From assembly GCF_000739915.1 (NCBI RefSeq), contig NZ_BBJT01000001.1, positions 1 through 64,000 on the forward strand: a stretch of 64,000 bases of DNA, given 5' to 3'. The position numbers were made by a program, and so were the translations under genes. Within the stretch, counting starts at the first letter, position 1; each line of letters starts with the position of its first letter. Below, piece after piece: positions 37,698-47,056 of this stretch. Below the pieces are notes generated by a model. The model was given only the letters and a program-made list of their open reading frames with translations, was not told the DNA's origin and searched no databases. This DNA is from Paenibacillus chitinolyticus NBRC 15660 (GTDB lineage: Bacteria > Bacillota > Bacilli > Paenibacillales > NBRC-103111).

Positions 37698-37726
37698 AAA
37701 AAAGAGAGCCACTTGTCCAGCGGCTC
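37698..37726 (-). terminator. Terminator of the quinone oxidoreductase gene
   Basis: On the minus strand GAGCCGCT-GGACA-AGTGGCTC followed by TCTTTTTTG. Confidence 0.75.
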
Positions 37727-37750
37727 CCTTCGTCATGTTTTGAATTCAAC

Positions 37751-38749
37751 TTACGCTTTGTCGTCATTCATCAGCGTCAGATTGCCGAACTGCCGGCCCT
37801 CCTTCATATAGGCGAAAGCCTGTACCGCGTCGCGCATCGGAAACACTTTATGTACGACGGGTTTGAGGTTGTGTTCCGCCACAAATCGGAGCATCGCATG
37901 GAATTCCTCCGAGCTGCCCATGGACGTTCCGATCACACTGAGCTGGGGGAAAAAGAGGGCGCGCAGCGGCAGTTCGACGGAATCCCCCGAGCTGGCTCCG
38001 AAACTGACGATACGCCCGTCGGGTTTAAGGACGTCGAAATAGTTGGGGAAGGTAGCGGGACCTATGCTGTCCAGTACCAAATCCGCCCTCGTTTCTTCGA
38101 AGAGGGCTTTCCAGCTTCCGCCGCTTTCAAAACAGAAATCGGCCCCGAGACGCCGGGCCATCTCCAGCTTGTGTTCGCTTCGGGACGAGACACTGACCCG
38201 GGCCCCGGCAGCCTTGGCCATCTGGAGCGCGATCGTCGCGACGCCTCCCCCGATACCGGGGATGACGACGTGCTGGCCTGCCTTAAGTCCGCCCCGGGTA
38301 AATAACGCGCGGTAAGCGGTCAGCGCGGACAAACCGAGAACGGCGGCTTCCTCCCAGGTGAGGTGAAAGGGTTTAGCGACGGCATTTTCTGCGGGTACGA
38401 TGATAAAATCGGCAAAAGTCCCGTCGGAGGGACTTCCGATGATTTGAAGATCTTCCGGCAGGGAGTCCGCTTTTTTCCAGTTTAAAGTCGGATTCAGCGC
38501 AACCTCCAGGTTCAGAAGGTCGGGGGAGACGCCTTCTCCGATTTCCGTCACAATCCCCGCTCCGTCCGAGCCGGGTATTAACGGCCTGTCTCCGGCATTC
38601 CGGTCATTTATAACGAACAAATCGCGGTGATTGAGACCCGCAGCGATCAGCTTGACTTTAACTTCCCCGTATCCGGGATGCTTGTCTTCCGCTGCGGAAT
38701 AAACCAGTCCGTCGACTCCGCTTTTTTCTCTATGCAGAATAGCTTTCAT
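37751..38749 (-). CDS. Zinc-free quinone oxidoreductase / medium-chain dehydrogenase
   Basis: 332 residues of the MDR superfamily. GLNHRDLFV and GSDGAGIVTEIGEGV mark the GroES-like part, and VIPGIGGGVATIALQMAKAAGARV the NAD(P)H Rossmann fold. The zinc ligands of alcohol dehydrogenases are missing, so it fits the quinone oxidoreductase/YogA group. ATG 38749 has GGAGGG ahead; an in-frame ATG 36 bases earlier is less likely. It is divergent from a LysR gene, probably its regulator. Confidence 0.9.
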   Translation of the reverse strand: MKAILHREKSGVDGLVYSAAEDKHPGYGEVKVKLIAAGLNHRDLFVINDRNAGDRPLIPGSDGAGIVTEIGEGVSPDLLNLEVALNPTLNWKKADSLPEDLQIIGSPSDGTFADFIIVPAENAVAKPFHLTWEEAAVLGLSALTAYRALFTRGGLKAGQHVVIPGIGGGVATIALQMAKAAGARVSVSSRSEHKLEMARRLGADFCFESGGSWKALFEETRADLVLDSIGPATFPNYFDVLKPDGRIVSFGASSGDSVELPLRALFFPQLSVIGTSMGSSEEFHAMLRFVAEHNLKPVVHKVFPMRDAVQAFAYMKEGRQFGNLTLMNDDKA

Positions 38750-38889
38750 AACAAATCCCTCCGGTCTAAAATCTTGTTGGATCAACGAGTTCTGACACGT
38801 TGAATTTTACACAGGGCCGGTCATCAAGTAAAATCATTAGAAATGAACAAGGGTATCGATTTCAATAATGGAATGTCAGGGAGGTCCAG

Positions 38890-39759
38890 ATGGAGAGCGG
38901 TGATCTGAAAATTTTCCGTACGGTGGCCCGGGAGGGAAGCATCACCAAGGCGGCGCATATCCTCAACTATGTCCAGTCCAATGTGACCAACCGGATCCAG
39001 CTCCTTGAAACGGAACTGGGCACGCAGCTGTTCTACCGGTCCAGCAAAGGGATGAAGCTGACGGCGGCCGGTCAAAATTTGCTTGGGTACGCCGATAAAA
39101 TTGTGGTTCTGCTGGAAGAAGCCGTGAAATCCGCCCAAGCGACGGATATTCCGAAAGGTCCGCTCCGGCTGGGCTCTCTCGAAACGACGGCCGCCATCCA
39201 CCTGCCGCAGCTGCTGACCCGGTATCACGGTCTGTATCCGGAGGTCGAGCTTTCGCTGATCACCTCCGATTCGCACCGGCTTATCCGCAAAATCAAAGAT
39301 TACGAGCTGGACGGAGCCTTCGTGTACGGACCCGTTTCACAGGAAGAGCTTGAATGTCAACCCGCGTTCGAGGAAGAGCTGGTGTTGATTTCAGAGCCGA
39401 AAGAAACGGATCTTGCCGGGCTGCTGAAGAAACCTCTGCTATTTTTCGGTTCGGGCTGCTCCCACCGGGACAGAGTCGAGCGGCTGCTGGCTAAGGAAGG
39501 CGTCGAAGCCCGTCACATGATCGAGTTCGGTACCCTGGAGGCCATTATCGGAGGTGTCTCGGCTGGGCTTGGCGTTTCGCTGCTTCCCCGTTCGTCGATC
39601 AGCAGAATCGTTCAGGCCAGGGAGGTTTACCTGCATCCCATTCCGGAGGAATTCCGGGAAATCAACGTCGTGTTTATTTACCGGAAGGATTTGTTTAAAA
39701 CGGAAGCATTCAAGGTGTTTCTGGATTTTTTGCGGAGTGAGGGGACAGGGAGAGAGTAA
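38890..39759 (+). CDS. LysR-family transcriptional regulator
   Basis: 289 residues. The winged helix reads GSITKAAHILNYVQSNVTNRIQ, followed by a substrate-binding domain. It resembles the CzcR/YofA type that detects small aromatic or redox compounds. The start has GGGAGG ahead. It is divergent from the quinone oxidoreductase across 140 bases, the usual LysR-target arrangement. Confidence 0.9.
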   Translation: MESGDLKIFRTVAREGSITKAAHILNYVQSNVTNRIQLLETELGTQLFYRSSKGMKLTAAGQNLLGYADKIVVLLEEAVKSAQATDIPKGPLRLGSLETTAAIHLPQLLTRYHGLYPEVELSLITSDSHRLIRKIKDYELDGAFVYGPVSQEELECQPAFEEELVLISEPKETDLAGLLKKPLLFFGSGCSHRDRVERLLAKEGVEARHMIEFGTLEAIIGGVSAGLGVSLLPRSSISRIVQAREVYLHPIPEEFREINVVFIYRKDLFKTEAFKVFLDFLRSEGTGRE

Positions 39760-39975
39760 GAACCCGCAGATGCAGAACCGGGAGCGAATGCGAGATCTAG
39801 CTCGGAAGCGGACGCAAGCTAAGCGGACAGACGCTTTGCGGGTGCATAAATTCGCCCGCACGTCCGCCAGGCGCATATGATTCGGCAGTACGATCCGGTA
39901 CGGCTTTTCCGCCGAAGATAACGGAGGGCAAGCAGCCGTCTGCCTGCGATGCCGGATCGCGCGCCCCGGCAAGCA

Positions 39976-40016
39976 AAAAACCGATTTCCGGCAAAGATCC
40001 GGAAATCGGTTTATTT
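39976..40016. terminator. Bidirectional terminator, LysR / LPMO gene 2
   Basis: AAACCGATTTCCGG and CCGGAAATCGGTTT form a 14-bp stem with A/T runs on both sides. The preceding 210 bases show no gene. Confidence 0.9.
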
Positions 40017-40028
40017 GGGTCGAGCCGC

Positions 40029-41375
40029 TTACTTAAGCTGCCACAGCGCCGGAACGTTGGAAGGCTCCCAGCCCGCGATCGAGGTGTGCGGTTGACGGCA
40101 CTCGTAAGTCGAGCCGTTGTACGTCACGAGAGTGCCTGTAGTGTAAGCCGTGTTGACCGCCCAAGCGGCAACCGCCGGGCCGGAAGCTGTCGTTACCGAC
40201 ACCGCATTGCTGTTGGCGGATTCGTTGCCGGCGGCGTCAATCGCCCGCACTGTGAACGTATAAGCGGTGCTTGGAGTCAAGCCGGACACGGTATACGTGA
40301 GCGTCGAGCCCGAAACCGTGCCTGCAAGCGCCGTGCCCTTGTAGATGCGGTAACCTGTCACGCCTACGTTATCGGTTGCCGCATTCCAGCTCAAAGCAAC
40401 CGACGAGGAGGTTGCCGTTCCGGCAGTCAGGCCGGCAGGTGCCGTCGGCGCCTGGTTATCGACAGGAGCGGATCCCGTCGTGAACGTAACCGGATTGCTG
40501 GCCGGAGAAGTATTGCCGGCCGCATCGATGGCTTTTACCGTAAAGGTGTAAGCCGTATTCGGAGTAAGACCGGTTACATTGTAGGAGGTAGCGGATCCGC
40601 TTGTAGTCGTAACGAGCGTGGAACCGTTATAAACCTGATACCCGGTTACACCGACGTTATCCGTCGAAGCTCCCCAAGTCAGGGTAGCGCCCGTAGTCGT
40701 CACGTTGGACGCGGCTGCGCCGGACGGTGCAGTCGGAGCGACTGTGTCGGAAGGATTGCTGCCGCCGAAATTAACGTCGATCACGTTGTAGAAAGCATTC
40801 GCCGTATCGGCGATTTCCCAGACAGCCAGGATGACTTGATAACCTGTTCTGGCCGGAACGTTACAAGTATCGGAGTAAGAGAACGGCGGCTGTTTACCGC
40901 CGTAGTTCACGGAGCAGAACGGCGTCAGATCGAAAGAGTTTCTGGTGAGTGCGGAATTCGGGTCCCAGTTGGCTTTGGTGATGTAATATTTCCAGCTTGT
41001 CGTCGCATGGGCGGCCGTCAGCTTCCAAGTGAACGTGTTTGTGCCGGAGGAGATGTTCACTTTGCTCCAGCGGGTTGCGGACTGCTCGTCCAATTTCGGG
41101 AAAGTTCCGCCCCCGCTCGCGATTTTACCGTCGGCAGGGCCCGCAGCCGGGAAGCCTTTCGGGTATTCAAGGCTTTGAGGCTCATAAACGACTGCTCCGC
41201 AGTCTTTGTTGGTTCCCTGCTTACAGAGGTAAGCCCGGCTGCCGGGTGACTCGACATATCCGTGGGCGGACGCTTTTTGCGCGAGTAAAAGCATGCAGAA
41301 CGCAAGGATCAGGGACAATCCGGCGGCAAACAGAATCCGGGTTGTGATGGAGCGGGAGATACGAACAGTTGACAT
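40029..41375 (-). CDS. Secreted chitin-active LPMO (AA10), second paralogue
   Basis: 448 residues with the same plan as the gene at 30533: signal ending KASA, mature His38 ([14 protein letters not shown]), second brace His in TAAHATTSW, two FnIII domains and a CBM5/12 ending ([20 protein letters not shown]). The catalytic domains are closely similar, while the FnIII linkers differ more. AAAAGGAGG lies about 8 bases before the ATG at 41375. The pair probably arose by duplication, with different regulation or substrate faces. Confidence 0.94.
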   Translation of the reverse strand: MSTVRISRSITTRILFAAGLSLILAFCMLLLAQKASAHGYVESPGSRAYLCKQGTNKDCGAVVYEPQSLEYPKGFPAAGPADGKIASGGGTFPKLDEQSATRWSKVNISSGTNTFTWKLTAAHATTSWKYYITKANWDPNSALTRNSFDLTPFCSVNYGGKQPPFSYSDTCNVPARTGYQVILAVWEIADTANAFYNVIDVNFGGSNPSDTVAPTAPSGAAASNVTTTGATLTWGASTDNVGVTGYQVYNGSTLVTTTSGSATSYNVTGLTPNTAYTFTVKAIDAAGNTSPASNPVTFTTGSAPVDNQAPTAPAGLTAGTATSSSVALSWNAATDNVGVTGYRIYKGTALAGTVSGSTLTYTVSGLTPSTAYTFTVRAIDAAGNESANSNAVSVTTASGPAVAAWAVNTAYTTGTLVTYNGSTYECRQPHTSIAGWEPSNVPALWQLK

Positions 41376-41456
41376 ATGATTGGCCTCCTTTTAATGGGGA
41401 ATGCTAAGAGAACGGCTTGAAAAGTCATTATCCTGGCAGTGTAAGTTCTGGATCAT

Positions 41457-41526
41457 CTCCTTTCTGTGCCTGCGCAACGTGCAGAACGGAAAATTTCGCG
41501 GGGCAACGTTAGGCTATCCCTCCTTA
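41457..41526 (-). promoter_or_regulatory. Extra Shine-Dalgarno-like elements in the LPMO 2 leader
   Basis: On the minus strand TAAGGAGGG (41518-41526) and GAAAGGAG (41457-41464) lie in the long untranslated leader, in the same order as in the paralogue's leader. No translated frame is evident behind them. Confidence 0.4.
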
Positions 41527-41539
41527 AAGCAGGTGGATT

Positions 41540-41565
41540 TATATAAACTCCTGGGAGCTTATATA
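41540..41565 (-). promoter_or_regulatory. Conserved leader hairpin/dyad of LPMO gene 2
   Basis: TATATAAGCTCC-CA-GGAGTTTATATA on the minus strand, 12-bp arms with one G-U position. Compared with the paralogue the last arm pair changes from T-A to C-G, a compensated change. Confidence 0.55.
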
Positions 41566-41701
41566 CATAGAGAATAGGCGGAAACCGGGAACTTGGAAAA
41601 GTTTGCGTGCGAGATGTAGAAGACGGAGCAAGCAGAGTTGACCGGTATTCCGGGGCAACAGCAGGTTGATCAGGCAATTATCGAGGCGTGGCTTAAATAG
41701 A

Positions 41702-41715
41702 TTTAAGCGCTTACA
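41702..41715 (-). promoter_or_regulatory. CcpA cre-like site of LPMO gene 2
   Basis: TGTAAGCGCTTAAA on the minus strand carries the AAGCGCTT core of cre sites, one mismatch from TGNAARCGNWWWCA. The rest of 41566-41890 is AT-rich with no gene. Confidence 0.55.
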
Positions 41716-41891
41716 AATTGAGGGTTAACACCGGGAATGAGAAGACAGAGCCGTTTATCCGGAAAATATTATACCAGTATCATACTATCAATGCTAAATA
41801 TTAACAACCCTTATTTTCGTAGATTTAGTAAAATTATTCATAGCTAACGGTTCGTAACGCGGGAATGTTTGGCTTTAAGGGAATTTTATCT

Positions 41892-41919
41892 TTGTTGTTC
41901 GACGGGTTTGTTCTACAAT
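41892..41919 (+). promoter_or_regulatory. Possible promoter of the ABC exporter
   Basis: TTGTTG and TACAAT separated by 16 bases, about 50 bases before the start codon. Confidence 0.45.
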
Positions 41920-41969
41920 ACGAGTAGGCGTGTGCATCGCGGATAAAAGATAGAGAAAGAGGGATAGAG

Positions 41970-43685
41970 TTGCTTAAACGTTTTTTTGCCTATTATCGTC
42001 CTTACCGGGGACTGTTTATTCTGGATTTCGGCTGTGCCGTGATCGCCGGGCTGCTCGAGCTTGGCTTTCCGCTTGCGGTGAACTTGTTTCTGGACAAACT
42101 TCTTCCGGGCCAAGACTGGTCCCTGATTACATGGGCTTGCATCGCTCTTCTGGCGATTTACTTGCTGAACATGGTTCTCAATTACGTCGTCACGTACTGG
42201 GGCCACATGCTTGGGGTAAACATCGAAACGGATATGAGGAAGAAACTGTTCGATCACATCCAGAAGCTCTCGTTCCGGTTCTTCGATAACAATAAGACCG
42301 GTCACCTTATGACCCGTATTACGAACGATTTGAACGAAATCGGGGAGATTGCCCATCATGGTCCGGAGGATGTTTTCATCGCTATAATGACCTTAGTCGG
42401 AGCTTTCCTACTTATGCTTTCGATCCACACTAAACTGGCCCTGCTTACGTTTATTGTCATTCCTTTGCTTGCCTGGTTTGCCATCTATTTTACCAAAAAA
42501 ATGACCCATACGTATGAAAGGCTGTTCGGCAATGTGGCCGAATTTAACAGCCGGGTCGAAAACAATATCAGCGGAATCCGCGTAGTCCAGGCATTCGCGA
42601 ACGAAGAATACGAAAAGAATTTGTTCAAAGGAACCAACCAGCAGTATCGTCAGACGAAACTGCTTGCCTATAAGCTGATGGCGAAAAGCATGTCGATCAG
42701 CTACATGATGATGCGATTCGTTTCGATTTTCGTGATGCTGTGCGGAACTTATTTCGTCATCCGGGGCGAATTGTCGTACGGCCAGTTTGTCGCGTTCCTG
42801 CTCCTGTCCAACGTGTTTTTCCGTCCGATCGAGAAAATCAACGCCGTGCTTGAAAGCTATCCGAAAGGCATTGCCGGGTTTAAAAAGTACATCTCAATCA
42901 TCGATACGGAGCCCGATGTGGCGGACGGCAAAGACGCGGTAAGCGTGGATAAGCTTAAGGGGGACATCGTCTTCGATTCGGTTACATTCGGATACGACGA
43001 CCAGAAGAACATTCTCGACAAGCTGAACCTGAACATCCGGGCCGGGGAAACGATTGCCTTTGTAGGGCCGTCCGGTGCGGGAAAAACGACGATCTGCAGT
43101 CTGCTTCCCCGGTTCTACGATTGCAAAAGCGGCGCTATCCGCATCGACGGCATGGATGTCCGGGATATGACGCTGGAATCTTTGCGTAACCAGATCGGAA
43201 TTGTGCAGCAGGATGTGTATTTGTTCGAAGGCACCATCCGGCAAAACATCGCTTACGGCAAGCTGAGAGCGAGCGAGGAAGAAATTTGGGAAGCGGCACG
43301 GCAGGCCCAACTGGAAGAATTTATTCGGAAGCAGCCGGACGGAATGGAAACGATGATCGGCGAGAGGGGCGTCAAGCTGTCCGGCGGGCAGAAGCAGCGT
43401 CTCGCAATCGCCAGAATCTTCCTGAAAAATCCGCCGATTCTTATTCTCGACGAAGCGACTTCGGCGCTGGATACGGCCACGGAGCTGGCGATTCAGCAAT
43501 CGCTGACCGAATTGTCGAAAGGGCGGACGACTCTTGTTATCGCACACAGGCTCGCCACGATCAAGAACGCCGACCGCATCATCGTCGTAACGGAACGCGG
43601 AGTGGTCGAGGAAGGCTCCCACAGGGAGCTTGTCGCCGCCGGAGGCATTTACAGCGGTCTGCACAAAGCGCAGTTCGGCGTCTGA
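41970..43685 (+). CDS. ABC exporter, fused permease-ATPase (MsbA/BmrA-like)
   Basis: 571 residues. Six membrane helices (about 15-310) precede a nucleotide-binding domain with Walker A GPSGAGKTT (about 368), signature LSGGQKQR, Walker B ILILDEATSALD and an H-loop (IAHRLAT). It works as a homodimer or with a partner to export lipids, drugs or peptides; no substrate is indicated. TTG start at 41970 with AAAGAGGG ahead. It stands alone, next to the ntd/glcP operon but convergent with it. Confidence 0.93.
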   Translation: MLKRFFAYYRPYRGLFILDFGCAVIAGLLELGFPLAVNLFLDKLLPGQDWSLITWACIALLAIYLLNMVLNYVVTYWGHMLGVNIETDMRKKLFDHIQKLSFRFFDNNKTGHLMTRITNDLNEIGEIAHHGPEDVFIAIMTLVGAFLLMLSIHTKLALLTFIVIPLLAWFAIYFTKKMTHTYERLFGNVAEFNSRVENNISGIRVVQAFANEEYEKNLFKGTNQQYRQTKLLAYKLMAKSMSISYMMMRFVSIFVMLCGTYFVIRGELSYGQFVAFLLLSNVFFRPIEKINAVLESYPKGIAGFKKYISIIDTEPDVADGKDAVSVDKLKGDIVFDSVTFGYDDQKNILDKLNLNIRAGETIAFVGPSGAGKTTICSLLPRFYDCKSGAIRIDGMDVRDMTLESLRNQIGIVQQDVYLFEGTIRQNIAYGKLRASEEEIWEAARQAQLEEFIRKQPDGMETMIGERGVKLSGGQKQRLAIARIFLKNPPILILDEATSALDTATELAIQQSLTELSKGRTTLVIAHRLATIKNADRIIVVTERGVVEEGSHRELVAAGGIYSGLHKAQFGV

Positions 43686-43799
43686 CGCGGACCGTGCGAA
43701 CAACGCGAACAGTTTGGGCAGCCTTACGGCACCCAAAATGAAGCAGCCGGACAGAAGTCTGGCTGGAGTGTGAACGCAACAGTATCTACCGGCAAGGAT

Positions 43800-43823
43800 G
43801 AGCCGCTTTTTAAGCGGCTTTTC
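43800..43823. terminator. Terminator between the ABC exporter and glcP
   Basis: AGCCGCTT-TT-AAGCGGCT followed by TTTTCGG. A second 10-bp stem CAAGAGCATG / CATGCTCTTG (43832-43864) overlaps the glcP end. Confidence 0.75.
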
Positions 43824-43845
43824 GGCATGGGCAAGAGCATGAACC

Positions 43846-45045
43846 TTAACGGTCCATGCTCTTGTGTGCAGGCTTATAAATGCCATTCCCCGCGTCCCTC
43901 AGCCGGAAAGAAATGAACCAAAGCAGCAGCGCCAGTCCGGCAAACAGGAACAGCGTAACCGTAAGCTCTTCCAAAGCCAGGCTCCAGCCGACTAGGAGCG
44001 AAATGAGCGATCCTCCCAAGCTTGCGGCAGCGATAAAGTAGCTTGTCACCTCATCTACATATCCCTGCCTCACGGAGGCCGCAAATGTAATCGCAACCGG
44101 AAACAGGGGAGACGCCGCAATGCCCGTTAGAGAAATGACTCCCAGCACCAGGATTGCATCATGAAGAAAGGGGAACACACCTAACAGTAGAATCAGACAC
44201 ACAGCGGAAATTTGCAGCATCGGCAGAGGCGGAATCTTCTTCCCTTTAACGGCAAGCACGGTTCGTCCGATAACCATCGAAGCCCAGAATACGGAAACTC
44301 CGATCAGGCTATAGCTTTCAAAGCCGCCGACAATCATCAGCGAAGGCAAAAAGTTCGCATAGCTGGTCTCGATCCCGGCATAAACGAAGGCAAACAGAAT
44401 GAGCAGGCTCAAGCTTCGCTTTTCCCCCCTCATCAATCCGCCTCCCGGGTAAATCTCCTCCGACCCGCTTACGGCTTCTTCGGGCTCTGGAAACCGCTGC
44501 TTCGGCCGGAGGATTGAAATCAAGGAAACCCAAGCCGCCAGCAGCACGACAATTGTACTGAGCAGGGAGTACAGAACCAAAGGAATCACGTCTTCGCCGG
44601 CCAGCAGATGGATAAGGATCGGGAAAAGCAGGGCGCCGAAGCCGAAGAATACTTCCAGCTTCGCCATCCCTGCCTTGCCGGTTTCCCCCTGTGCTATGAT
44701 CAAAGCCCCTACGGTCGTCTCCAGCGTTCCCGCGCCGTATCCGATCAGGAACCCTGTCAGAGAGAGCAATTCCCATCTGTCGATCCACAGATAACCCGCC
44801 AAGGCGGCCCCGACCATACCCAGTCCAATCGTAATGACGACGAACGGGCCGACTTTCTTGGATAGGACGGGGGAGAAGAGTACACCAATGAGAAACCCGA
44901 TAAACTGCACAGACAGGATCACGGAAATTTCCTGAGCTCCAATGTCGTAGCGTGCATAAAAATGAGGTGACAAACTGCCGATGAACACATGAACGACGCC
45001 AACCAGAAAATAAAAGGCGCAGCCCATCCAAAGGACGATTCGCAT
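43846..45045 (-). CDS. glcP: MFS sugar transporter, GlcP-like
   Basis: 399 residues, 12 predicted helices. Segments GYGAGTLETTVGA, KLEVFFGFGALLFP, YAGIETSYANFLPS and VDEVTSYFIAAASLGG match Bacillus subtilis GlcP, the glucose/mannose:H+ symporter encoded downstream of ntdABC. It follows ntdC by 35 bases in the same operon, reproducing that order. It may import glucose to feed the pathway; export of the product is a less supported alternative. ATG at 45045 has AGGAGG 6 bases ahead. Confidence 0.87.
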   Translation of the reverse strand: MRIVLWMGCAFYFLVGVVHVFIGSLSPHFYARYDIGAQEISVILSVQFIGFLIGVLFSPVLSKKVGPFVVITIGLGMVGAALAGYLWIDRWELLSLTGFLIGYGAGTLETTVGALIIAQGETGKAGMAKLEVFFGFGALLFPILIHLLAGEDVIPLVLYSLLSTIVVLLAAWVSLISILRPKQRFPEPEEAVSGSEEIYPGGGLMRGEKRSLSLLILFAFVYAGIETSYANFLPSLMIVGGFESYSLIGVSVFWASMVIGRTVLAVKGKKIPPLPMLQISAVCLILLLGVFPFLHDAILVLGVISLTGIAASPLFPVAITFAASVRQGYVDEVTSYFIAAASLGGSLISLLVGWSLALEELTVTLFLFAGLALLLWFISFRLRDAGNGIYKPAHKSMDR

Positions 45046-45080
45046 CGTCGGCCTCCTATCTGCGGAAGGCAATCAGGGGA

Positions 45081-46136
45081 TTAGGCCTGCATCACAAGCG
45101 CGCCTGAAAGATCCTTCGCGTGTGTTTCGAAGAACAGATTCAGCGTAGCTTGAGAACGGTGCCCGTCCGCAAAGCTCGGCAGACCCATTCGGCTTTTCCG
45201 GAGAATGGCGTCCACCCATGCCATCTGCTCGATCCGGAATGAATCCGCCCAGCCGTGAAACTCGCCTGCCGGGTCCGTCAATAAGGCGGGAGGAAGATCG
45301 AAGCTTGTGGACGAGATTCCTTCCGTGACGGTATAGCTCAGCGGATTGCGGGTGTGATAATGGAAATTTTTTCGGTGTCCGATGACTTCGATGCCGAACC
45401 CGCATTCCTCGGGGACCGTGCTCTTAGAGGTAACCATATGAATGAACACCTGATTATGGAGCTGTCCCAGGATCTCCGAATAGTCGTCGACCTGGACTTC
45501 TCTGTTTTCTTTTTCCTTCACATGGGTGGCCATTTTGACACGGATCGATTCGGGCCGGAAATCCGAGCGGAACAGATACCAGATCATGTCGATCAGGTGT
45601 ATGCCGAGATCGCCCAGGGCGCCGCTAGTCTGTTTGCTGGCTTCGCTGTCCCTCCAGGTGAAGGCTTTTTTTCTCAGAGCGCTGTCTTTCTTAAAAGAGA
45701 TATTGAAGGAAATGATGCCGCCGTGTCCGCCGTTGCGGATGAACTCCATCAAGATATGGACGAATGACAAATACCGGTAATTGAATCCCATCATGGCGAT
45801 GGCATGGGCTTTATCCGTGTAGTCCCGCATCACCTGGGCTTCTTCGAGAGTGATGGCCATCGGCTTCTCGCACAGGACATGCTTGCCGGCGGCCAAGGCC
45901 TGCAGCGCATGATCCTTATGCTTGAAGTTAGGGGAGGCGACAATAATGCCGTCCGAGGAATCCAAGAGATCCTCATACCTTTCGAAGGCTTGTCCTCCGA
46001 AGGTGGACGCGAATCGTTCGCCTGCGGGTTGATGGATATCGTGTACGCCTGTCAGGACGGCCTCTTTGACTGTCGACAGTGCTTTGGCATGCGTCATGGC
46101 AATATTCCCGGCTCCGATAATACCAATCTTGATCAT
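45081..46136 (-). CDS. ntdC: Glucose-6-phosphate 3-dehydrogenase NtdC-like (Gfo/Idh/MocA)
   Basis: 351 residues. The NAD-binding Rossmann start is GIIGAGNIAMTHAKAL, the family lysine is in CEKPMA, and GALGDLGIHLIDMIW is the catalytic Asp/His segment. In B. subtilis NtdC oxidises glucose-6-phosphate to 3-oxo-glucose-6-phosphate, the first step to kanosamine. Its neighbours NtdB, NtdA, GlcP and NtdR make this assignment strong. Confidence 0.88.
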   Translation of the reverse strand: MIKIGIIGAGNIAMTHAKALSTVKEAVLTGVHDIHQPAGERFASTFGGQAFERYEDLLDSSDGIIVASPNFKHKDHALQALAAGKHVLCEKPMAITLEEAQVMRDYTDKAHAIAMMGFNYRYLSFVHILMEFIRNGGHGGIISFNISFKKDSALRKKAFTWRDSEASKQTSGALGDLGIHLIDMIWYLFRSDFRPESIRVKMATHVKEKENREVQVDDYSEILGQLHNQVFIHMVTSKSTVPEECGFGIEVIGHRKNFHYHTRNPLSYTVTEGISSTSFDLPPALLTDPAGEFHGWADSFRIEQMAWVDAILRKSRMGLPSFADGHRSQATLNLFFETHAKDLSGALVMQA

Positions 46137-46198
46137 CTTAATTTCCTCTCCCTTATCCGTGGTTTTTCTCTCTGATTAAACAAAAGGTCTTTGAATCG

Positions 46199-47056
46199 TC
46201 ACGCTCCCGCTTGCAGGTGTTCTTTCAGTACATGAAGAATGCCTTTCACATAAGCCCCTTCGGAGACCAGGGGATGCAGGCCTTTGGCTTCCTCCGTCGC
46301 GTTGTGAACCAAGTAGCCGTGCCGGACGGCCCGGAGCATATGAAGGTCGTTCCCGCTATCGCCAAAAGCAAATGCATGCTCGGGCTGAACGCCGTACCGC
46401 TCCAACATGAAGCGCACGATCTCGGCCTTGCCGGTCCCGAGCGGAATAAAGTCCACGTCATAACAGTCTTCCGGATCGCCTGCCAGAGGATTGCATCGGT
46501 TAATATTGACGTCTACCCGGTATCGGCCGGCTAAATCGCGGATGTGCTTTATCGTGTGCAGGTCCGTCATGGGGTCTCTTTGCCTATAGTAAAAGTTCCA
46601 CTTGAAACGGGAGTTGCCCAGCTGGGTCTGAGGGGTCAGGTCCACGCCGTACTCCTGAGATAACTCCCCGATCAACGATTTGACCGTTTCTTCGGAGAAA
46701 CCGCTGCTTTCAAGCCGGCGGTCCCAATGCTCATCCCTCATGCCGTAGCGTTCCCGGGTCACATAGGTCAGCTCCGTCCCGAGGTCGCTTGCAATAAAGT
46801 GAGGGAAGATCCGGAATTTCCCTCCGCTCATTTTACGCAAAATATCCTCGAGTTTGCTGCCGCTCACCCAGCCGATCATCAACTCTCCCTCACGGCTCTT
46901 CCGTTCAATGAACGCTTCAAGCTCCTCCAGTTCCCTGCGGTGCTCTTCGAGCAGGACGTGCGGGAAATACGTTTCGTCAAAGTCGCAGAACACAATGTGT
47001 TTTGGCTTCACGGGATGTTCCAGTTGGATAAAACCGTCTTTATACTCCGATAACAC
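46199..47056 (-). CDS. ntdB: Kanosamine-6-phosphate phosphatase NtdB-like (HAD, Cof type)
   Basis: 285 residues. HAD motif I DFDETY (about 25), motif II WVSGSK and motif IV GDSGNDLHML are visible, with a Cof-type cap. It would dephosphorylate kanosamine-6-phosphate. The GTG start at 47056 lies 17 bases inside the ntdA end, implying translational coupling. Confidence 0.88.
   Translation of the reverse strand: MLSEYKDGFIQLEHPVKPKHIVFCDFDETYFPHVLLEEHRRELEELEAFIERKSREGELMIGWVSGSKLEDILRKMSGGKFRIFPHFIASDLGTELTYVTRERYGMRDEHWDRRLESSGFSEETVKSLIGELSQEYGVDLTPQTQLGNSRFKWNFYYRQRDPMTDLHTIKHIRDLAGRYRVDVNINRCNPLAGDPEDCYDVDFIPLGTGKAEIVRFMLERYGVQPEHAFAFGDSGNDLHMLRAVRHGYLVHNATEEAKGLHPLVSEGAYVKGILHVLKEHLQAGA

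Noticed and set aside
45354-45767. Plus-strand frame of 137 codons within ntdC
   Set aside because: Shadow of the Gfo/Idh gene, whose Rossmann and CEKP motifs are clear on the minus strand.
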